Assembly (NCBI GenBank): GCA_020054055.1 | Contig: JAGVLZ010000051.1 | Span: 1 to 5,494, forward strand | Reading direction: 5' to 3' | DNA from: Phycisphaerales bacterium | GTDB lineage: Bacteria > Planctomycetota > Phycisphaerae > Phycisphaerales > UBA1924 | DNA length: 5,494 bases | Translations under genes and position numbers: made by a program | Shown: positions 1 to 3,977 of the stretch, one piece after another | Numbering within the stretch: the first letter of the stretch is position 1 | Layout: each line of letters begins with the position of its first letter | The notes under the pieces: model-generated | The model's database searches: none | Seen by the model: the letters and a program-made list of their open reading frames with translations, nothing else | Told to the model about the DNA's origin: nothing

Positions 1-171
1 CTGGTCGCCGGCCGACCGACCGCCTCGATTGAAGACCTCCGCGCCATCGCCGCGAACGCCCTCCGCCACCGTGTCGTCCTGAACTTCGAGGGCGAGGCCG
101 AGGGGCTGACTTCGGACCAGATCATCGAGAACATCCTTTCGACCGTGCCGGTGCAGGCCGCGGCGGCATGA
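1..171 (+). CDS. MoxR-family AAA+ ATPase, C-terminal end (partial)
   Basis: Only the last 56 residues are present; the gene enters from the left edge in the frame starting at base 1 and ends at TGA 169-171. The visible peptide has the pattern 'IEDLRAIAANALRHR' followed by 'LNFEGEAEGL'. This is the C-terminal lid (AAA_lid_2) signature of MoxR-type ATPases. Members of this family act as chaperone-like ATPases, often encoded beside VWA-domain and DUF58 proteins, and assist maturation or metal loading of partner proteins. Which partner applies here cannot be said, because the neighbouring genes lie outside the window. The Walker A and B motifs are also outside, so the ATPase assignment rests on the lid alone. 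The tail ends in a run of alanines. No terminator is visible after the stop. Confidence 0.8.
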   Translation: MVAGRPTASIEDLRAIAANALRHRVVLNFEGEAEGLTSDQIIENILSTVPVQAAAA

Positions 172-174
172 GTT

Positions 175-216
175 TCCAATCTCCAATCTCAAATCTCAAA
201 TCTCAAATTCAAGATC
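175..216. repeat. heptad tandem repeat (TCMAATC-type units)
   Basis: Five 7-base units follow each other at 175-209: two of TCCAATC, two of TCAAATC and one TCAAATT, with a degenerate sixth (CAAGATC) at 210-216. The array starts four bases after the stop of the ATPase gene and is much richer in A/T than its surroundings. It is clearly a tandem duplication product. No role is visible, though it could act as a spacer or a recombination or slippage site. From memory, similar short arrays occur in planctomycete intergenic regions; this was not searched. Confidence 0.75.
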
Positions 217-231
217 TAACATCCTATTAGT

Positions 232-264
232 CTTCATCCCTTCCTTCATCCGTGCCATCCGTGG
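232..264. repeat. short imperfect repeat, CTTCATCC / CATCCGTG phrase
   Basis: CTTCATCC occurs at 232-239 and 244-251, and CATCCGTG at 247-254 and 256-263, so the stretch is built from overlapping imperfect copies. The phrase resembles a family of spacer repeats (TTCATCCGTG-CATCCGTGG type) that I recall from planctomycete and verrucomicrobial genomes. It lies 38 bases or more upstream of the asnS start, inside what should be the asnS leader. No obvious sigma-70 promoter hexamer pair can be read nearby. Confidence 0.5.
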
Positions 265-289
265 CTGTTCGTTGAGCCTGTAGCCCTTC

Positions 290-294
290 AAGGA
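290..294 (+). promoter_or_regulatory. ribosome binding site of asnS
   Basis: AAGGA sits seven bases upstream of ATG 302. It supports that ATG as the start, and the protein then begins just ahead of the OB-fold as expected for AsnRS. Confidence 0.65.
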
Positions 295-301
295 ATCCGC
301 G

Positions 302-1756
302 ATGCCGTCTCTCTCCGTCACTCATGCACTCAAAGCCCAACCCGGCAGTGAGGCCACCGTCCGGGGCTGGGTCCGTACGCGCCGCGATTCCAAGGCCGGC
401 TTTTCGTTCATCGCGCTGAACGACGGCTCCTGCTTCGATGCGCTGCAACTGGTCGCCCCGACGGCGCTCGCCAACTATCAGTCGGAAGTGCTGCACCTCA
501 CCACCGGCTGCTCCATCGAAGCCACCGGCACGCTCGTCCAGAGCCAGGGAAAGGGGCAGTCCGTCGAGATGCAGGTGACATCGCTCCGCGTGCTGGGCAT
601 GGTCGAAGACCCGGACACCTACCCCGTCTCGCCCAAGCGCCACACGATGGAGTACCTGCGCGACTTCGCCCACCTCCGCGTCCGCACCAACACCTTCGGC
701 GCGGTGGCGCGCGTGCGACACTGTCTGGCGATGGCCGTGCATCGCTTCTTCCACGAGCGCGGATTCTTCTGGGTCCACACGCCGATCATCACCGCGAGCG
801 ACGCCGAGGGAGCGGGCGAGATGTTCCGCGTCTCGACCCTTGATTCTTCTACCCGACCTACCCCATCTAGTGGCACGGGTTTGCAACCCGTGTCTACCCC
901 CTCTTCTTCTTCTTCTTCTTCTCATCACCCCGACTTCTCACAGGATTTTTTCGGCAAGGAGGCCTTCCTCACCGTCTCCGGCCAACTCAACGTCGAGACC
1001 TACGCCTGCGCGCTGTCGAAGGTCTACACCTTCGGTCCGACCTTCCGCGCCGAGAACTCCAACACCGCGCGGCACCTTGCCGAGTTCTGGATGATCGAGC
1101 CGGAGATCGCCTTCGCCGATATTCATGACGACATGAACCTCGCCGAGGAGTTCATCAAGTATCTCTTCAAGGCCGCGTTGGATGAACGCCCCGACGACAT
1201 GTCCTTCTTCAACGAGCACATCGATAAGACCGTCATCGAGACGCTCATCAAGGTCATCGATTCCCCCTTTGAGCGCGTCACCTACACCGATGCGGTGAAG
1301 ATCCTGGAGCAGGCGATCCAGAAGGGCAAGAAGTTCGAGTACCCGGTGAAGTGGGGGGCGAATCTTCAGGCCGAGCACGAGAAACACCTGACGGAGGAGG
1401 TCTTCAAGCGCCCCGTGATCGTGCGCGACTACCCCAAGGAGATCAAGGCGTTCTACATGCGTCTCAACGACGATGGCAAGACCGTCGCCGCGATGGACGT
1501 CCTCGCCCCCGGCATCGGCGAGATCATCGGCGGCTCGCAGCGCGAGGAACGGCTCAACGTGCTCGATCAACGCCTCGACGAGATGAAACTGCCGAAGGAG
1601 GCGTACTGGTGGTACCGCGATCTGCGGAAGTATGGCACGGTGCCTCACTGCGGGTTCGGCCTAGGGTTCGAGCGCTTGATTCTTGCGTGCACGGGGATGC
1701 AGAATATTCGGGATGTGATCCCGTTCCCGAGGACGCCGGGGAATGCGAAGTTCTGA
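302..1756 (+). CDS. asnS: asparaginyl-tRNA synthetase with in-frame low-complexity insert
   Basis: The 484-residue cytoplasmic class IIb enzyme joins asparagine to tRNA-Asn using ATP. The N-terminal OB-fold that reads the anticodon contains 'VRGWVRTRRDSK' near residues 20-31. Motif 1 lies around P161 (FFWVHTPII). Motif 2 is the loop FRAENSNT at 248-255, followed by RHLAEFWMIEPE, and motif 3 is GFGLGFER at 451-458. The C-terminus IRDVIPFPRTPGNAKF is the standard AsnRS ending. The catalytic landmarks are all intact and the asparagine-type motifs separate it from AspRS. It is about 18 residues longer than the roughly 466-residue E. coli enzyme. The extra length lies at residues 182-214, between FRVSTLD and DFFGKE, where about 33 residues replace roughly 16. 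This insert is rich in Ser, Thr and Pro and is encoded by a palindrome plus a TCT run. It probably forms a disordered surface loop. AAGGA at 290-294 supports the start. The gene appears to be transcribed alone between two repeat-bearing spacers. Confidence 0.96.
   Translation: MPSLSVTHALKAQPGSEATVRGWVRTRRDSKAGFSFIALNDGSCFDALQLVAPTALANYQSEVLHLTTGCSIEATGTLVQSQGKGQSVEMQVTSLRVLGMVEDPDTYPVSPKRHTMEYLRDFAHLRVRTNTFGAVARVRHCLAMAVHRFFHERGFFWVHTPIITASDAEGAGEMFRVSTLDSSTRPTPSSGTGLQPVSTPSSSSSSSHHPDFSQDFFGKEAFLTVSGQLNVETYACALSKVYTFGPTFRAENSNTARHLAEFWMIEPEIAFADIHDDMNLAEEFIKYLFKAALDERPDDMSFFNEHIDKTVIETLIKVIDSPFERVTYTDAVKILEQAIQKGKKFEYPVKWGANLQAEHEKHLTEEVFKRPVIVRDYPKEIKAFYMRLNDDGKTVAAMDVLAPGIGEIIGGSQREERLNVLDQRLDEMKLPKEAYWWYRDLRKYGTVPHCGFGLGFERLILACTGMQNIRDVIPFPRTPGNAKF
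845..943 (+). repeat. low-complexity insert within asnS (palindrome plus TCT run)
   Basis: This stretch encodes AsnRS residues 182-214. It contains a perfect palindrome at 874-892 with an 8-bp stem (CACGGGTT) and a 3-base loop TGC. The 7-base word TCTACCC lies on both sides of it at 848-854 and 893-899, and CTACCCC at 858-864 and 894-900. Seven tandem TCT triplets at 902-922 encode seven serines. Sequence on both sides encodes highly conserved AsnRS, so the unusual composition is confined to the loop. The palindrome core resembles short intergenic repeats of the GGCACGGGTTTGCAACCCGTG kind that I recall from planctomycetes. The exact element boundaries are uncertain. Confidence 0.75.
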
Positions 1757-1773
1757 GCGTCAAGAAGAAGGCA

Positions 1774-1808
1774 TTCACCACAGCGGCGCGGAGAACACAG
1801 AGAAAGAC
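1774..1808. repeat. CACCACAG...CACAGAG-type intergenic repeat
   Basis: Seventeen bases after the asnS stop begins a phrase with recurring CACAG/CGGAG/CACAGAG words spaced about 8-10 bases apart. It resembles a spacer repeat (accacagaggcacagagaa-type) that I recall from many planctomycete, verrucomicrobial and related genomes. It does not form a strong hairpin and encodes nothing recognisable. A short open frame running across it has no family resemblance and is not reported. Confidence 0.5.
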
Positions 1809-1865
1809 ATGAAGAGTGGGTTCAAGAAAAGAATGCTTTGGTCAGGGATGAACGTCTTGTTTCTT

Positions 1866-1880
1866 CAGCCTGCAAGGCTG
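1866..1880. repeat. small perfect hairpin (6-bp stem, GCA loop)
   Basis: CAGCCT at 1866-1871 pairs with AGGCTG at 1875-1880 around the 3-base loop GCA. It has the same design as the palindrome inside asnS: a perfect stem, a 3-base loop and a TGCAA core. No T-run follows on either strand, so it is not a typical intrinsic terminator. It sits 11 bases before a second, larger hairpin and probably forms one composite repeat with it. Confidence 0.6.
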
Positions 1881-1891
1881 GGAGTTCGTAG

Positions 1892-1927
1892 CCGGGGGCA
1901 GAGCGAATCTTCGAGCGCCGCCCCCGG
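1892..1927. repeat. large GC-rich hairpin, REP-like
   Basis: CCGGGGGC at 1892-1899 pairs perfectly with GCCCCCGG at 1920-1927. The 20-base loop contains a short inner pairing, CGA 1904-1906 with TCG 1911-1913. Together with the smaller hairpin just before it and the linking GTTCGTAG, it matches a two-hairpin spacer element I recall as frequent in planctomycete genomes. The right arm ends 23 bases before the ribosome binding site of the downstream nuclease gene, so it lies in that gene's leader and could affect its mRNA. Confidence 0.65.
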
Positions 1928-1950
1928 TGCCGACTGATACTCTTGGACTG

Positions 1951-1956
1951 AAGGAG
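1951..1956 (+). promoter_or_regulatory. strong ribosome binding site of the nuclease gene
   Basis: AAGGAG lies seven bases before ATG 1964. It fixes the start of the Mrr-like gene in a frame different from the one encoding most of the protein, and so is key evidence for the frameshift. Confidence 0.75.
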
Positions 1957-1963
1957 ATTCCTC

Positions 1964-3002
1964 ATGGGGCTTTGGATGATTCGTGGCGGCGGTCATGGGC
2001 AGTACGAGCAGAAGTTTCTGGACGATTCGCGCGTCTACCTCACATGGAGCGGGCTTGAGCACGATCTTTCGGCGGTCAAGGATCGCGCTGGAATCCGCGA
2101 AATCATTGAGAAGTTCTACCCCGGGGTTCACGAAAGCGCACATCTCAAACAACACCGGTCAAATCTGGGGCTTCTCCCACGGCATGCAAAAAGAAGATTG
2201 GATTCTCATGCCCCGGAAGAATCGGGGGTCGATCGCTATCAGCGAACTTCTTGGTGACTACGAGTTCCATGCGAAGGGACCCAACCCGTTCTTCCATTCG
2301 AGAAAGGTGAAATGGATCGAGCAAGGCATTCCCAGGACGAACTTCGACAAGGACATACTCTTTTCCTTGAATGCGGCGATGACGATCTGCCGCATCCAGC
2401 GGAACAGCGCTGAGGAGCGTGTACGGGGGATGCAGCGTGAGGGATGGGCGGGCGTGCCCCACATCGCGCGCCTTGACGACGACGAAGATGACGGCATCGA
2501 GTTGGGCTCGCTCGCCGATCCTGAGGTGGCCGCGCGGGACGCCATCGCCAAGCATGTGCTGGCGAAGTTCAAAGGACGTGATATGGAAAGCCTTGTCGAG
2601 GCGATCCTCAAGGCGCAGGGGTACACGACGTTTCGCAGCGATGAGGGAGCGGACAAGGGCGTAGACCTTCTCGCCGCCCCCGGCCCACTCGGATTCGGCG
2701 AGCCTCGGATGTGCGTTCAGGTGAAATCGGCACAAACACCCGTGGACCGTCCGACCCTCGATCAACTGATCGGGACCATGCAGAATGTTCATGCGGAGCA
2801 AGGACTTCTTGTTTCGTGGGGCGGATTCAAGCCGACGGTTCTGAAGGAAAAGGCCACGCAGTTCTTCCGCGTCAGGCTTTGGGATCAGAACGACTTGATC
2901 AATCAGATTCTTGAGCACTACGACCGGCTCGACGAGGACATCAAGGCGGAGATTCCGCTCAAGCGAATCTGGGCGCTGGCCTTGCCTGACGAGATCGACT
3001 AA
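1964..3002 (+). CDS. Mrr-family restriction endonuclease, frameshifted
   Basis: This is a nuclease of the Mrr/PD-(D/E)xK group, expected to cut modified or foreign DNA in the cytoplasm. Removing one base restores a protein of about 345 residues. Residues 1 to about 52 (MGLWMIRGGGHGQYEQKFLD...) read from ATG 1964, which has a strong ribosome binding site. From about base 2120-2150 the protein continues in the +1 frame (GQIWGF...) to TAA at 3000-3002. The N-terminal part (about 1-150), with SIAISELLGDYEF and KVKWIEQ, resembles PUA/EVE-like modified-base readers; that is inferred. An acidic linker, DDDEDD, lies at 171-176. The Mrr catalytic domain covers about 200-310, with E212 (LVEAIL), D234 (GVDLL) and Q252-V-K254 as the likely metal site, followed by LLVSWGGFK. 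The +1 frame alone is open from ATG 1983, but that start gives an N-terminus unlike the family. The gene is either a real pseudogene or a sequencing error. More A/T-ending codons than in the adaptor gene at 3978 hint at transfer. Confidence 0.85.
2119..2149 (+). other. frameshift site in the Mrr-like gene
   Basis: The reading frame must move by +1 between YPG (about 2116-2125) and NTGQIW (from about 2151). The best candidate is the CCCCGGGG run at 2119-2126. Dropping one base there gives Y-P-G-F-T-K-A-H-I-S-N, which keeps the spacing I recall for relatives of this family. The AAA run at 2147-2149 is a second candidate. No slippery heptamer with a downstream stimulatory structure is evident, so programmed shifting is unlikely. 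Confidence 0.7.
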
Positions 3003-3022
3003 ACAGGACAAGTTGACCACCG

Positions 3023-3256
3023 ATGCCTACAATCTGGCATGAGCAGGGTTTCGCTTTCGGCTTCTTCTCGGCGGACAGGAACGAGCCGCCGTACATCCAC
3101 GTCTTCAAAGAAGACAAGCAAGCGAAGTGGTGGCTCGACCCCATCGCGGAAGCGCGGCGCGGTGGGTTCAACGAGTCGGATCGCTCGAAGGTCCGGCGCA
3201 TCATCGTCGCCCAACGGGAGTTCTTCATTTCCCGTTGGCGGCAACACTTTCATTGA
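3023..3256 (+). CDS. DUF4160 domain protein
   Basis: The 77-residue protein starts MPTIWHEQGFAFGFFSADRN, then has EPPYIHVFKEDKQAKWWLDP and an R-rich C-terminal helix ending ISRWRQHFH. The 'EPPHVHV...AKfWLdP' signature is that of DUF4160, small soluble proteins of unestablished biochemical role. They are very often encoded directly before a DUF2442 gene, as here, and such pairs are sometimes discussed as toxin-antitoxin-like. The start lies 20 bases after the nuclease stop, and the only ribosome-binding-like word (AGGA at 3005-3008) is 14 bases away, so initiation may be weak or depend on upstream translation. The TGA stop at 3254-3256 shares its A with an ATG at 3256, the usual layout for translational coupling. 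The full domain appears intact. Confidence 0.85.
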   Translation: MPTIWHEQGFAFGFFSADRNEPPYIHVFKEDKQAKWWLDPIAEARRGGFNESDRSKVRRIIVAQREFFISRWRQHFH

Positions 3257-3608
3257 TGAAGAGCTGGCGGCGACGGACGTTCGCTTCTCGCGCACGGCGA
3301 TCGAAGTGTTCCTGGAGGACGGCCGAAAGGTCATTGTTCCGCTCGCGTTCTATCCCACGCTCGCCGCGGCGACACCGAGCCAGCGCCGCGCGTGGAGGTT
3401 TCTGGGCGGCGGAACGGCCATCACCTGGGATGAGTTCGATCTGCGGTTTGGAATAGATGATTTTGTCGCCGGTCGCAAGGAACTTGTCCCACCTCCCGGC
3501 TATTTCGAGCGGCTCCGCAAGCGCCAGCGCGAACAAGGCATGGAACTGCCGCCGGGCGTCACATGGGCGATGGTCGAGAAGAATCCCCGGCGGAACTACT
3601 GGCGATAG
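3256..3608 (+). CDS. DUF2442 domain protein, start apparently lost by one base
   Basis: The frame ending at TAG 3606-3608 encodes ELAATDVRFSRTAIEVFLED, then GRKVIVPLAFYPTLAAATPSQR and GGGTAITWDEFD. This is the DUF2442 pattern (short beta-rich domain with 'DGR.i.VPL.wyP.L..AtpeqR'). Function is unproven; family members commonly sit next to DUF4160. The natural start is ATG 3256-3258, overlapping the DUF4160 stop as TGATG, but that ATG is in another frame and yields an Arg-rich nonsense peptide. Adding one base after ATGAA restores M-K-E-L-A-A-T-D and a protein of about 117 residues. No ATG, GTG or TTG lies in the correct frame near the junction; ATT 3252 or a GTG well inside the DUF4160 gene would be needed. 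The domain is followed by about 35 extra basic residues ending RRNYWR. It is either broken, mis-sequenced or started unusually. Confidence 0.75.
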
Positions 3609-3649
3609 GCCATCGCAACTCCCCCCTCCATCGCGCCGATAAGAGAAAC

Positions 3650-3904
3650 GTGCCCGATCCCCAGGACATCGTCGAGATCCCCGGCGTGACGAACCCGGCT
3701 GCACCCGAGCGGGAATCGTCGCGCAGCGTCGGGGCCGATCGCAACTGGCTCGGCGTCTACTTCAAGTGCTGCCACGTCTACGGCCGGATGTACCGGAGCG
3801 CCGACGGCGGGCGATATCTCGGCCGCTGCCCGAAGTGCCTGCGCGAGGTCCGCGCGACCGTCGGCCCCGGCGGAACCGCACGGCGAATTTTCGTCGCCGA
3901 GTGA
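3650..3904 (+). CDS. small CC/CxxC putative zinc-binding protein, conserved hypothetical
   Basis: The 84-residue product from GTG 3650 carries NWLGVYFKCCHVYGRMYR, then GRYLGRCPKCLREVR and a basic tail with RRIFVAE. Cysteines at 40, 41, 60 and 63 make a CC...CxxC arrangement that could bind one zinc ion as a small ribbon. From memory this 'WLGVYFxCC...GRCPxCL' layout recurs in small uncharacterised planctomycete proteins; no function is known to me. There is no signal peptide or membrane segment. The start is uncertain: ATG 3563 in the same frame would overlap the DUF2442 gene by 46 bases, and GTG 3686 is also possible. GTG 3650 was chosen because it avoids overlap, although only a weak purine-rich stretch (AAGAGA 3641-3646) precedes it. 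The stop lies 73 bases before the adaptor gene, so joint transcription is possible. Confidence 0.7.
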   Translation: MPDPQDIVEIPGVTNPAAPERESSRSVGADRNWLGVYFKCCHVYGRMYRSADGGRYLGRCPKCLREVRATVGPGGTARRIFVAE

Positions 3905-3942
3905 ACCTTCCGCCGCAACCCGCCCCAACCCGTCCGGTCTCC

Positions 3943-3948
3943 TATGCT
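3943..3948 (+). promoter_or_regulatory. possible -10 element (TATGCT) before the adaptor gene
   Basis: TATGCT matches the sigma-70 -10 consensus at four of six positions. It lies 29 bases before the adaptor start in an otherwise GC-rich spacer. No convincing -35 hexamer is present about 17 bases upstream, so this is only a weak candidate. Confidence 0.25.
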
Positions 3949-3967
3949 ACGGGGCACGCCCGACCCC

Positions 3968-3972
3968 GGAGG
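3968..3972 (+). promoter_or_regulatory. ribosome binding site of the adaptor gene
   Basis: GGAGG lies five bases before ATG 3978. It supports that start, which places a hydrophobic segment at the protein's N-terminus as expected for a membrane fusion protein. Confidence 0.65.
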
Positions 3973-3977
3973 CCCAG

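Noticed and set aside
175..264. CRISPR array
   Set aside because: The units are 7-8 bases, contiguous and without unique spacers.
938..1648. 236-codon open frame on the minus strand
   Set aside because: It is the antisense of asnS motifs 2 and 3, with no family resemblance.
1866..1927. Intrinsic terminator for asnS
   Set aside because: The hairpins have no T-run after them on either strand and lie more than 100 bases past the stop.
1743..1937. Short plus-strand frame after asnS
   Set aside because: It runs from the asnS end through the repeat and hairpins. Its peptide is just the translation of those repeats.
1983..2120. ATG 1983 as the true start of the nuclease
   Set aside because: Its first ~45 residues are Ser/Arg-rich and unlike the family, while ATG 1964 has a strong ribosome binding site and a family-like N-terminus in the other frame.
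2145..3020. 291-codon open frame on the minus strand
   Set aside because: It lies opposite the Mrr catalytic domain, whose plus-strand motifs are unambiguous.
3256..3456. Arg/Ser-rich peptide from ATG 3256
   Set aside because: It is out of frame with the DUF2442 domain and has no recognisable pattern. It is the result of the missing base.
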